Below, one piece after another: positions 8,865 through 16,859 of a stretch of DNA of 58,678 nt. The position numbers were made by a program, and so were the translations under genes. Position 1 is the stretch's first letter. Every line of letters begins with the position of its first letter. The notes below the pieces were generated by a model, which worked only from the letters and a program-made list of their open reading frames with translations, made no database searches and was not told where the DNA came from. This DNA is from Gordonia sp. UBA7599 (GTDB lineage Bacteria; Actinomycetota; Actinomycetes; Mycobacteriales; Mycobacteriaceae), in contig DLKD01000102.1 in the NCBI GenBank assembly GCA_002477755.1, positions 623 to 59,300 on the forward strand. The letters are read 5' to 3'.

Positions 8865-10454
8865 ATGACTGCGATGAATGAGGCGATCGTGACCGCAGAG
8901 GGCACGGTCGTCGGCGTCCGGGGCAAGCGCACGCGATCGGGCACGATCAGCTGGAAGGGCATCCCCTTCGCCGCCCCGCCCGTCGGGCCGCTGCGTTTCC
9001 GCGCACCCGAGCCGGTCACGCCGTGGAAGGGCCGGTTCGCCGCCAACGCCTACGGTACCGCCGAAATCCAGGAAAAGATGTTCACCGCGGTTGGGCCGGG
9101 CCGGTTCCAGCCGACCGGTGAGGACTGTTTGAGCCTCAACGTCTTCTCGCCCGACCGGATCTCCGCCAACCCGCGGCCGGTGATGGTCTTCATCCACGGC
9201 GGTGCTTACTTCCTGGGCACCACAGCCACACCGCTCTATGACGGATCGCTCCTCGCCAAGGTGGGCGACGTGGTGGTCGTGACCGTGCAGTACCGCTTCG
9301 GCCCCTTCGGTTACCTCGACTTCAGCCAATACAGCAGCGACGTGCGCCCGTTCGAGGACAACCTCGGTCTGCGCGACCAGGTCGCCTCGCTGGAGTGGGT
9401 GCAGCGCAACATTGCCGCGTTCGGTGGCGACCCCGACAATGTGACCGTGTTCGGCGAGAGTGCTGGCGGCTCGTCGGTGACCGCGTTGTTGTCCACGCCG
9501 GCGGCGGAGGGCCTGTTCAACCAGGCGATCGCGCAAAGCCCGGCCAACGAGTTGAACATCTCGAAGGAGACCGCCGCGCACTTCGCGCAGGAGTTCGTCA
9601 AGATGCTCGACGACCGGTCCTACCGGGCGGGGAGTGGCGGAGCGCCGGTGCCCCCTGAGCGGGCGCGCGAGCTGCTGACCAATGCGACGCCGGAGCAGCT
9701 GCACCGAGTAGGCAAGCGCCTCACCGCGTACTCGCCCAACTCGGGCACCGGCGAGTTCCTGCCATACGGCCCGACTTTCGGTACGGAGTACCTGCCGCAG
9801 GACCCCAACAAGGCCGCCCGCGACGGCAACACCCACCGCGTACCGCTGATCATCGGGACCAACCGCGACGAGGGCCGCTTGTTCACCCGCGGGGCATCCT
9901 TCCTGCCCACCGATGACCAAGACCAGTCGGAAGTCGCTTTCCCGGAGGGCGAGCAGGTGTTTCTGGGCGTCGACGCGGAGTATCGGGCGGCGCTCGTGCA
10001 GGCGTACTCGGAGGGGCACCGGGGTGGCGACCCGGTCCACATGCTGGGTGACTCGGTGTTCTGGGGCCCGGCGATCGCGTTCGCCGAGGGCCACTCGGCT
10101 GCGGGCAACCCCACCTACGTCTACCGCTACGACTTCGACACGAAAGTCCTGCGCGCCAGCGGCATGCGGGCCACGCATGCCACCGAACTGTTCGCCGTGT
10201 TCGGCGCGTACCGCACGGCCATCGGTGCAGCGCTGGCGGTCGGGGACTGGAAGACCACGGGCAAGATGACCCGCGTGATGCAGGGCCACTGGACGACATT
10301 CGCCCGCACCGGCCAACCGGAGCTGCAGTGGACGCCCTACGCCGCGGCCAACCGCGACACGATGGTCTTCGACGTCCACTCCCGGATCGTGCACGACCCG
10401 TACCCGCAGCGGCGCGAGGCCTGGATGCGCGCGCACGGCCTCGTCCCCGCCTGA
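8865..10454 (+). CDS. Type B carboxylesterase/lipase family protein
   Basis: The 529-residue alpha/beta-hydrolase has the carboxylesterase type B pattern: EDCLSLNVF at about 86-94, the oxyanion-hole HGGAYFLG at 111-118, and the nucleophile elbow GESAGG with Ser199. A conserved acidic residue is in NRDEGRLF and the likely catalytic His is in ATHATELF. It hydrolyses carboxylic esters of unknown type. There is no signal peptide, so it is probably cytoplasmic. ATG 8865 is supported by TACCCT 7 nt upstream; an ATG at 8874 is an alternative. The lipoprotein gene follows after 4 bp, suggesting co-transcription. Confidence 0.9.
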   Translation: MTAMNEAIVTAEGTVVGVRGKRTRSGTISWKGIPFAAPPVGPLRFRAPEPVTPWKGRFAANAYGTAEIQEKMFTAVGPGRFQPTGEDCLSLNVFSPDRISANPRPVMVFIHGGAYFLGTTATPLYDGSLLAKVGDVVVVTVQYRFGPFGYLDFSQYSSDVRPFEDNLGLRDQVASLEWVQRNIAAFGGDPDNVTVFGESAGGSSVTALLSTPAAEGLFNQAIAQSPANELNISKETAAHFAQEFVKMLDDRSYRAGSGGAPVPPERARELLTNATPEQLHRVGKRLTAYSPNSGTGEFLPYGPTFGTEYLPQDPNKAARDGNTHRVPLIIGTNRDEGRLFTRGASFLPTDDQDQSEVAFPEGEQVFLGVDAEYRAALVQAYSEGHRGGDPVHMLGDSVFWGPAIAFAEGHSAAGNPTYVYRYDFDTKVLRASGMRATHATELFAVFGAYRTAIGAALAVGDWKTTGKMTRVMQGHWTTFARTGQPELQWTPYAAANRDTMVFDVHSRIVHDPYPQRREAWMRAHGLVPA

Positions 10455-10458
10455 CGTC

Positions 10459-10992
10459 GTGCGGTACGCCCGCCCGACGGTCGGGCCGGTCCTGGCCGTG
10501 TCGGTGTTCCTCCTCGTCGCGTGCAACGGTTCGCCGACTGGCGACGACTATCCCTCGCTGCCCCCGACCCCCGCGAGTTCGCCGGTGGTCACCGCACCCG
10601 CGACCGGCTCGCCGACGACCGCCGACGACACTCGCACGGCATGGCCGTCGCCGACGGTGATCTCCCTGCCGCCCCCTTACATTGCGCGCACACAGTGGGT
10701 GCAGACGGAGGTCGGCCCGAGTCTGCAGGTGTACCCGACCGACGCGGGCAGGCAGGTCACCGAGCCCGGTGCCCAGGACACCGCCTGGCGGGAGGTCGTG
10801 GCGAAGTCCTCGCCCTACGGGCAGTACTCGGCGTCGTCGCCGGGCATGCGCGCGCAGTTCGACTGTCACTGGGTGTGGGCACGCGCCGTCGCGCCGGACA
10901 AGCCGTCATGGAATCTGGAACCCGGGCGCCCGGTGGTCGACGAGAACGAGATGGTCTCGGCCCGCTGCAACCCGGGCGCGCCCGAGGAGTGA
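10459..10992 (+). CDS. DUF2599-type lipoprotein
   Basis: The 177-residue protein has a lipoprotein signal (hydrophobic run ending in LLVAC at about residue 22) followed by a Pro/Thr/Ser-rich linker of about 45 residues. The C-terminal half has features of DUF2599 proteins of actinobacteria: QFDCHWVWARAV, PDKPSWNLEPGRP and the final RCNPG, with two cysteines likely disulfide-bonded outside the cell. The function is unknown. It starts 4 bp after the esterase stop with GTG 10459. Confidence 0.75.
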   Translation: MRYARPTVGPVLAVSVFLLVACNGSPTGDDYPSLPPTPASSPVVTAPATGSPTTADDTRTAWPSPTVISLPPPYIARTQWVQTEVGPSLQVYPTDAGRQVTEPGAQDTAWREVVAKSSPYGQYSASSPGMRAQFDCHWVWARAVAPDKPSWNLEPGRPVVDENEMVSARCNPGAPEE

Positions 10993-11024
10993 TCCCCGAC
11001 GGGGATCCGATGCCGCGAAGCGGC
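10991..11024 (+). terminator. Two small tandem hairpins after the DUF2599 gene
   Basis: GATCCCCGACGGGGATC (10991-11007) and GCCGCGAAGCGGC (11012-11024) are perfect short palindromes at the stop codon. There is no T tract, so termination is only a possibility. Confidence 0.4.
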
Positions 11025-11059
11025 GATGCGGTGTCAGACCCCGCGGCAATACTGGGGTC

Positions 11060-11530
11060 ATGACGAAGACCCTTTACGTGGACCTGGACAACACCCTCGT
11101 CGATTTCGTTTCCGGCATCGAGCGGCTCTCCGCCTCGGATCGCGCGGAGTTCGAGGGGCGCTATGACGATGCGCCGGGAATCTTTGCGCTCATGGATCCG
11201 ATGCCGGGCGCGGTGCAGGCGTACCGGGAGCTCTCACAACTCTTCGACACCTACATCCTGTCGACGGCACCGTGGGACAACCCGAGCGCATGGTCGGACA
11301 AGTTGCTCTGGGTCAAGCGCCACCTCGGTGGCGAACCCGATGATCCGGCGTACAAGCGGCTGATCCTGAGCCACCATAAGAACCTCAACCGCGGCGACTT
11401 CATCGTCGACGATCGCACCGCGCGCGGCGTCGATGAGTTCGAAGGTGAGCACATCCACTTCGGTACCGAGGGCTGGGCCACTTGGTCCGAGGTGCTCGAC
11501 CATCTTCGACCGCTGGCAACGAAAGGGTGA
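11060..11530 (+). CDS. 5' nucleotidase, NT5C-type HAD family
   Basis: The 156-residue HAD-superfamily protein starts TKTLYVDLDNTLVDF, giving the nucleophile motif DLDNT (Asp8, Asp10). It continues with a cap containing MDPMPGA, then ILSTAPWDNP as motif II and FIVDDRTARGV as motif IV. This pattern fits the NT5C 5'(3')-deoxyribonucleotidase family, which dephosphorylates nucleoside monophosphates. ATG 11060 has AATACT (11048-11053) 6 nt upstream. The next gene starts 2 bp after its stop. Confidence 0.82.
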   Translation: MTKTLYVDLDNTLVDFVSGIERLSASDRAEFEGRYDDAPGIFALMDPMPGAVQAYRELSQLFDTYILSTAPWDNPSAWSDKLLWVKRHLGGEPDDPAYKRLILSHHKNLNRGDFIVDDRTARGVDEFEGEHIHFGTEGWATWSEVLDHLRPLATKG

Positions 11531-11532
11531 CC

Positions 11533-12114
11533 ATGTCTGACAACGTTCTCGACATCTACCGCAACGGCTTGGACTTCTTCGAGTCGATTGTGCAGGGCGT
11601 GCCCGGCGGCGCCTGGCAGCGCCCGTCGCCGTGCGCCGGGTGGACTGCACTCGACGTTCTCGGCCACGTGGGGCAGGCGACGAGTATCGGTGCCCGGATT
11701 GTTCGCGGCGAGACAGTCGTGCCCAGCGAGTTCGACCCACCGTCGACTGCGGTCGACGGCGATCCCGCCTTTTGGTGGGTGCAGCAGGCGACGCCGGCTC
11801 GTGCGGTCCTCGACGAGGGCATCGACCTGGACTTGGTGGTGGACAGCCCGATGGGTCGTCGCTCAGTCCGTGAGGGCCTGGCGTTCCCGGCCGCCGACCT
11901 CTACATGCACGGGTGGGACTTGGGTGCCGCGACCGGCAACTCGGTGGAGATCCCCGACGAGGCGATCGCGTTCATCAACGCCTTGTTCGAGAAGATCCCC
12001 GAGGAGATGACCCGTCGGCCCGGCGTCTTCGGCCCCGCAGTGGCGTCGCCCGACGGGGCAACCGCTACGCAGGTGCTGATGGCCTTCGCCGGCAGGGATC
12101 CCGGACATTCCTGA
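11533..12114 (+). CDS. TIGR03086 family metal-binding protein (DinB/MDMPI-like)
   Basis: The 193-residue protein resembles the mycothiol-dependent maleylpyruvate isomerase N-terminal/DinB fold. PCAGWTALDVLGHVGQ gives the first metal-binding His (in GHV), YMHGWDLGAATG a second, and the C-terminal RPGVFGP and LMAFAGRDP are characteristic of TIGR03086. Such four-helix proteins bind a divalent metal and some use mycothiol; the reaction here is unknown. ATG 11533 follows the nucleotidase stop by 2 bp, so the two are likely one operon. Confidence 0.8.
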   Translation: MSDNVLDIYRNGLDFFESIVQGVPGGAWQRPSPCAGWTALDVLGHVGQATSIGARIVRGETVVPSEFDPPSTAVDGDPAFWWVQQATPARAVLDEGIDLDLVVDSPMGRRSVREGLAFPAADLYMHGWDLGAATGNSVEIPDEAIAFINALFEKIPEEMTRRPGVFGPAVASPDGATATQVLMAFAGRDPGHS

Positions 12115-12144
12115 CCCAACCCGCTTTCGGCAATCCCACATCGG

Positions 12145-12176
12145 TCGACGCGGAATTGACGAAACGGTGTGCGATT
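12145..12176 (+). repeat. Dispersed intergenic repeat, copy A
   Basis: This 32-nt segment matches 27 of 32 positions of the reverse complement of 43071-43102. The similarity weakly extends upstream (GCTTTCG and CAAYCC blocks). It lies between the convergent TIGR03086 and znuB genes. Short terminal inverted repeats, AATCCCACA (12132-12140) and TGTGCGATT (12168-12176), flank it. Confidence 0.65.
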
Positions 12177-12190
12177 CGTGATGTGAAGGG

Positions 12191-13024
12191 TCAGAGGGCG
12201 CGGTCGCGGCGGTGTCCGGCGAAGCGGCAGCCCAGGTAGATGACGAACGAGATACTGGTGACGAACACCGATACCGGTAGGCCGGGTGCCAGTGACAGTA
12301 CGAGGCCGCCCACGGCGGCGACCTCGGCGAACAGAATCGCCAGGCCGGTGACCACCGTCGGGTTCGACGAGAGGCGCATGGCGGCTGCGCCGGGTGCGAT
12401 GAACATCGACATCACCAGCAGCGCGCCGATGATTTGGACGCCCTGGGCACACGCCAGGCCCATCAGGACGGCGAACACGATGGACAACATCCGCGTCGGG
12501 ACACCGCCCGCCAGAGCTACGCGTGGATCGACGGAGGCGAACAGCAGTGGCCGGTAGATGACGGCGAGAACGGCGATCACGACGACGGTGGTGATCGCAA
12601 TGGCCGTCAGCCCGCCCAGACCGACGCTCACGACCTGGCCGGTCAGCATCGCGAACCCGGTGGACGCGTTGCCGTAGAGCGCCAGGAATAGCACGGCCAG
12701 GCCGAGCCCGAACGCCATCACAACGCCGATCACCGAGTCGCGCTCGCGCGCCCGGTGGCCGAGAATTCCGAAGGTAAGCGCCGCGACGATAGCTCCGATC
12801 ACCCCGCCGAGGTTGACGCTGAACCCGGCAAGCAGGGCAGCAGCGGCCCCTGTCACCGACAACTCGCTGACGCCGTGGACGGCGAAGGACATCTGCCGTG
12901 CGACGATGAGCGGCGACAACAGGCCGCCGAGCAGGCCGAGCAGTGCGAGAGCAACGAGCGCCTGCTGGACGAAGTCCCGGCCGAGCAGATCACCGGTCGT
13001 CGTCAGATCGAAGAAGCTACCCAC
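12191..13024 (-). CDS. znuB: Zinc/manganese ABC transporter permease (ZnuB-like)
   Basis: The 277-residue integral membrane protein has about eight hydrophobic segments and the ABC-3 family features of metal permeases, including QMSFAVHGVSELSVTGAA near residue 50. It forms the channel of a zinc importer with ZnuC and ZnuA. GTG 13024 overlaps the end of znuC by 8 nt; upstream in-frame sequence belongs to znuC in another frame. It is last in the znuA-znuC-znuB operon. Zinc is preferred over manganese because of the Zur-like box and the His-rich ZnuA. Confidence 0.9.
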   Translation of the reverse strand: MGSFFDLTTTGDLLGRDFVQQALVALALLGLLGGLLSPLIVARQMSFAVHGVSELSVTGAAAALLAGFSVNLGGVIGAIVAALTFGILGHRARERDSVIGVVMAFGLGLAVLFLALYGNASTGFAMLTGQVVSVGLGGLTAIAITTVVVIAVLAVIYRPLLFASVDPRVALAGGVPTRMLSIVFAVLMGLACAQGVQIIGALLVMSMFIAPGAAAMRLSSNPTVVTGLAILFAEVAAVGGLVLSLAPGLPVSVFVTSISFVIYLGCRFAGHRRDRAL

Positions 13025-13826
13025 CGGCCGACCCGTCTTCGCAGTGATGGCCGTCCTCGGTGCCCAAGACGACAAGTCGATCGCCGATCCGCACGACGTC
13101 GACGCGGGTGCCGTACAACGCGGAGAGCACCTCGGTGCGCATGACCTCATCGGGGGTGCCGACGACGAAGCGCCCGCCGGCCAGATAGACGACACGGTCC
13201 ACGTAAGGCAGCACCGGGTTGATCTCGTGGGTCACGAATACCAGGGCGGTGCCCGCCGACCGCCGTCGCGCGTCCAGCAGTTCCAATATGCGAGCCCCGC
13301 TGCCCGGGTCGAGGCTCGAGAGCGGCTCGTCGCACAGCAGCAGTCCGGGGTCGCGGGTGAGGGCCTGTGCGACGCGCAGCCGCTGCTGTTCGCCGCCGGA
13401 GAGCAGTCCGAACGGTCGAGACGCGAACCCGGAGGCGTCCACCTGGGCCACGGCCGCGTCCACGAGCTCCCGGCGGCGTCGGCGATCGCGCCAGCCGATG
13501 CCCCACCGCGAACCGTCGACGCCGAACCCGACGAGATCGCGCCCGCGCACGGCCAGCGGATCGGCATCGTCGGCATGCTGCTGCGGGACGTAGCCCACGC
13601 TCGTGGTGACCTCGACCGAACCGGCGGTCGGCGGCACCTGGCCCAGCAGCATCCGCAGCAACGAGGTCTTGCCCGAACCGTTGGGCCCCAGGACGGCCAC
13701 GAACTCGCCGCGCGCGATCGACAGCGTGAGGCCGCGCCACAGCACCCGATCGCCGAGCACGAGTTCGGCGTCGGTCAGCGTGGCGACCGGGGTGCCCTCG
13801 GTCGGTGACAGCGGCACCGGTGTCAC
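13017..13826 (-). CDS. znuC: Zinc ABC transporter ATP-binding protein (ZnuC-like)
   Basis: The 269-residue ATPase has Walker A GPNGSGKTS, the signature LSGGEQQRLRVAQAL, Walker B LLLCDEPLSSLD and the switch His in VFVTHE. GTG 13826 overlaps the znuA stop by 4 nt (GTGA), so coupling is likely. The gene overlaps znuB by 8 nt at its end. It powers metal uptake through ZnuB. Confidence 0.93.
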   Translation of the reverse strand: MTPVPLSPTEGTPVATLTDAELVLGDRVLWRGLTLSIARGEFVAVLGPNGSGKTSLLRMLLGQVPPTAGSVEVTTSVGYVPQQHADDADPLAVRGRDLVGFGVDGSRWGIGWRDRRRRRELVDAAVAQVDASGFASRPFGLLSGGEQQRLRVAQALTRDPGLLLCDEPLSSLDPGSGARILELLDARRRSAGTALVFVTHEINPVLPYVDRVVYLAGGRFVVGTPDEVMRTEVLSALYGTRVDVVRIGDRLVVLGTEDGHHCEDGSAGG

Positions 13827-14836
13827 GAGCCCAGGGCCCGGGCCAGGGCGTCGATCTGGGCGCCCTGCCACTGGGCGTAGGTGGTGACGCCGACGGGCAG
13901 CGATTCAGTGAGCGTGACGACCGGGACGCCGGCGCGGCGGGCGGTGTCGGCCACGGCCGTGGTGACCGGGTTGACGGCCTGTGCGTTGTACAGGAGGGCC
14001 TTGGCGGTGTGGGAGGTCAGCAGATCCTCGAGCTTGGCGCGGTCGGCGGCCGACGGCGATTGGCCGTTTTCCACCGCCGCGGTGAATCCCGGCGGGGACG
14101 CGTCAACGAGTCCGGCGGCCGTGATGAGATAGCCGGCCAGCGGCTCGGTTTGTGCGACTTTGGCGCCGCGGTGGCGGGCCGAGATCCCGGCGAGCTTGCC
14201 CTGCAGGTCGTCGAGCTGCTTACCGAAAGCGGCGGCGTTGCGGCGGTAGTCGGCGGCGTGGGCGGGGGAGTGTCGGGCCAACGCGACGGCCAGCGCGTCG
14301 GCGGTCTTGCGTACCGCGGTCAAGCTGTAGAAGACGTGCTCGTTCGCCCCGTCGCTGCTGCGCGGGTGGTCGGCATGCCCGTCGTCGTCATGTCCACCGT
14401 CGCCGTGGCCCTCGTCATGTGCCCCGTCGCCGACGCCGATGAGCGACGCGGCGTCGATAACCGACGCCGACGGCGACTTCTTCGCCTTCGCGAGGTACTC
14501 GTCGTAGTGCCCGCCGTTGATCAGGACGATGTCTGCGTCGGCTACCGCCGCGGAGTCGACGGCCGACGGGGTGAAGTCGTGCGGATCGCCGTCGGCGGAG
14601 ATGTAGAGGGCCTTGACTGTGCCGTTGGCACCGACGATTTCCTGGGCGACCGCCCCCCAGACGTTGGTGGAGGTGACGACGAGCGGACGCATGACCTCCG
14701 TCGAGTCAGACCCGTCCGAGCATCCGCTCAGGACGGCGGTGGTGGTGATGACCGCTGCCGCGACGGCGGCGGACAGGCGGCGGCGATGGCGCACAGGATC
14801 TCGATTCGAAGCTGGTGGGCTCCGACGGGGAGCCAC
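13823..14836 (-). CDS. znuA: Zinc-binding lipoprotein of ABC transporter (ZnuA-like)
   Basis: The 337-residue cluster A-I solute-binding lipoprotein carries a signal ending in the lipobox VLSGC. Metal ligands are in the expected places: DPHDF, the NEHVFYS region, and a C-terminal TYAQWQGAQIDAL. Between the lobes, around residues 135-158, lies a His/Asp-rich loop (EGHGDGGHDDDGHADH), which is typical of zinc ZnuA proteins. GTG 14836 gives a rather long signal sequence of 39 residues; GTG 14794 would give a more usual 25. A Zur-like box lies just upstream. Confidence 0.92.
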   Translation of the reverse strand: MAPRRSPPASNRDPVRHRRRLSAAVAAAVITTTAVLSGCSDGSDSTEVMRPLVVTSTNVWGAVAQEIVGANGTVKALYISADGDPHDFTPSAVDSAAVADADIVLINGGHYDEYLAKAKKSPSASVIDAASLIGVGDGAHDEGHGDGGHDDDGHADHPRSSDGANEHVFYSLTAVRKTADALAVALARHSPAHAADYRRNAAAFGKQLDDLQGKLAGISARHRGAKVAQTEPLAGYLITAAGLVDASPPGFTAAVENGQSPSAADRAKLEDLLTSHTAKALLYNAQAVNPVTTAVADTARRAGVPVVTLTESLPVGVTTYAQWQGAQIDALARALGS

Positions 14837-14839
14837 TAA

Positions 14840-14854
14840 TGAAAATGGTTTCCG
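14840..14854. promoter_or_regulatory. Probable Zur operator
   Basis: TGAAAATGGTTTCCG agrees with the actinobacterial Zur consensus TGAAAATGATTTTCA at 12 of 15 positions. It is directly upstream of znuA and next to a minus-strand -10-like TATGCT (14857-14862), so Zur would block transcription when zinc is plentiful. Confidence 0.65.
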
Positions 14855-14896
14855 AAAGCATAGCGCGTGGTGACCCGATACGCGCGACGAGGCTGT

Positions 14897-15478
14897 TCAG
14901 CTCACCATGACGGGGACGACGAACGTGCGCAGCATCTGCGCTTCATCATCGGGATCGGTTCCCGGGGTCGTAAGCAGCGAGAGCATCACCCGGACCAGCC
15001 AACGCGCCCGCTCGGCGTCAGAACCGGCGCCCGTTCCAGTGGACCCAGCACCACGCAAGCCGGCGACGAAGCTGCGTGCGAGCGACTCGATCGCCGGCGA
15101 TACGACGGCGAGCTGGGCGGCGGTGGCGACCCCGTCGGGCCGGAACCAATTGGCGAATGCGGGATTGCCGCGCACCAGACGGAGTGCGACAGTGACCGCC
15201 GCGATCAGACGATCGCCGGCGTCGCCGCCCCTGTCGGCAGCGGCGACCTCGTGGGCCAGGCGGTCGGCAGACCGGTCGACGAACGCGGCTTGGACTGTTT
15301 CGCGGCTCGGGAAGTAGCGGTAGAGCGTCGCGCGCGAGCATCCGGCGGCGGCAGCCAGGTCGCGCATGGTCACGCCGTCGACGCCGTGCGTGGCGTACAG
15401 CGCCTCGGCGGCGTCGAGGATGCGCTGCGCGGCGGCGTCGATGCGTTGTGCCTGCCAGTTCAGGCTCGTGGCCGTCAT
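14897..15478 (-). CDS. TetR family transcriptional regulator
   Basis: The 193-residue protein has an N-terminal TetR HTH at about residues 15-60: ILDAAEALYATHGVDGVTM, then the recognition helix part CSRATLYRYFPSRE. The C-terminal ligand domain has no recognisable signature. Its ATG overlaps the P450 stop by 4 nt (ATGA), so it is translated from the same message as the P450 and may control that operon. The ligand is unknown. Confidence 0.92.
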   Translation of the reverse strand: MTATSLNWQAQRIDAAAQRILDAAEALYATHGVDGVTMRDLAAAAGCSRATLYRYFPSRETVQAAFVDRSADRLAHEVAAADRGGDAGDRLIAAVTVALRLVRGNPAFANWFRPDGVATAAQLAVVSPAIESLARSFVAGLRGAGSTGTGAGSDAERARWLVRVMLSLLTTPGTDPDDEAQMLRTFVVPVMVS

Positions 15479-16761
15479 GCGTGGCGTCCCGGGTGGAAGG
15501 GGACGAAGTCGGGCCGACGCACGTAGTTGCCCGATGCCCAGCGGATACCCGCCGGATCCACGTCGAAGTCGGGGTATCGGGCGAGTAGCTCGGTGAGCGC
15601 CACGCGGGCCTGCATGCGTGCCGCCGCGGCTCCCAGGCAGTGGTGGTTGCCATGGCTGAAGGTGAGGATCGAACGCGGCTCGCGGAGGACGTCGAGGTGC
15701 TCGGCGTCGGGGCCGAAGCGGTGCGGATCGCGATTCGCCGAGGCGTAGCAGAGGAGCACCTTGCGGCCCTCGGGGATCGTCACCGGACCGCGCGGGGTGT
15801 CGGCGTAGCGCACATCGGCCGTCGTGGTGCGTGCCAGCCCCTGTACCGGGGAAGTCAGCCGCAGCAGTTCTTCGACCGCGCCCGGGATCAGGCTCGGATC
15901 GTTGACGAGGAGGCGCCGCTGGTCGGGATCGGCCGCGAGGAGTTCGACGCCGCCGCCGAGCATGCCGGTCGTCGTGTCGTTGCCCCCGGCGACCATCGTG
16001 AAGGCGAACGCCAGGATTGACAGCAGTCCTGCCGGGTCTTCGGCGCGGCCGGATTCCACCAGTGCTGAGACAGTGTCATCGCCGGGGTGGTCGCGGCGGA
16101 ACGTGATCAGCTCGCTGAAGTAGCCCAACATCTCGGCAGTCGCATCGCCCGCGCTGATTTGGTCGGACCCGCTCGCTTCGCTCCCGCCGCCGGCGGTGAC
16201 GGCGGCGAGACCACCCGCGGCGTTGGCGCCCACGATGGCTTGCGTCCACCCGTCGAAACGCGACCAATCCGATTCGGGGACCCCGAGATAGTGGGCGACC
16301 ACCATCGAGGGCAGTGGTTTGAACAGCTGGCCGACGATGTCGGCGGCGCCGTCGGCCATCTCATCGAGACGTGCGACGACGAACTCGCGGACGCGGGGCT
16401 CGACGTCGACGACCTGCCGGGGTGTGAAGCCCCGAGCCACCAGTTTGCGGAACCGCGTGTGGACCGGTGGGTCCTGCATGACGAGTGGCGGGTTGTCGGC
16501 CATGCCGATCGCCTCGAGTTCCCCGTAGATGACGGTCAGGCCCTGTGCCGACGAGAAGGTCGTCGCATCGGCCGCAGCCGCCCAGACGTCGGCGTGACGC
16601 GTGAGGACCCAGTACTCACCGGGGTCGTCGCCGTCTGGGGGAGTGACGACTCGGTGGACCGGGTCGTACTCGCGTAGTTCGCGATACATGTCGAACGGGT
16701 CTCGCCAGCTGTCGCCGGATCGCAGTCGGAATTGTGGCGTTCGTGACACCGTAGTAAGCAT
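15475..16761 (-). CDS. Cytochrome P450
   Basis: The 428-residue soluble bacterial P450 has the I-helix oxygen-binding motif AGGNDTTT near residue 250, an EELLRLTSPV segment of the type seen in this family, and the haem loop FSHGNHHCLGAAAARMQ, where Cys is the axial ligand. It would hydroxylate a small hydrophobic substrate with ferredoxin and reductase partners, which are not nearby. ATG 16761 has TATTCT (16768-16773) 6 nt upstream. The gene is divergent from the GT87 gene and coupled to the TetR gene downstream. Confidence 0.95.
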   Translation of the reverse strand: MLTTVSRTPQFRLRSGDSWRDPFDMYRELREYDPVHRVVTPPDGDDPGEYWVLTRHADVWAAAADATTFSSAQGLTVIYGELEAIGMADNPPLVMQDPPVHTRFRKLVARGFTPRQVVDVEPRVREFVVARLDEMADGAADIVGQLFKPLPSMVVAHYLGVPESDWSRFDGWTQAIVGANAAGGLAAVTAGGGSEASGSDQISAGDATAEMLGYFSELITFRRDHPGDDTVSALVESGRAEDPAGLLSILAFAFTMVAGGNDTTTGMLGGGVELLAADPDQRRLLVNDPSLIPGAVEELLRLTSPVQGLARTTTADVRYADTPRGPVTIPEGRKVLLCYASANRDPHRFGPDAEHLDVLREPRSILTFSHGNHHCLGAAAARMQARVALTELLARYPDFDVDPAGIRWASGNYVRRPDFVPFHPGRHA

Positions 16762-16859
16762 GTCGCAAGAATAAGACAGTTGTGTTTGTGTGTCTCACTG
16801 TTTCGAACCTGCCGCGCGCCGCCCGTGAGGTGCCGCGATCGCGGCGTACTGTCGCGCCC

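Noticed and set aside
8859-10526. A 555-codon minus-strand frame opposite the carboxylesterase
   Set aside because: The plus-strand protein has all esterase motifs, and the opposite frame has none.
16776-16801. ACAGT/ACTGT inverted repeat in the P450/GT87 divergent gap as a TetR operator
   Set aside because: Only 5 bp per arm are exact, below the level expected for a TetR operator; mentioned only as a place to test.
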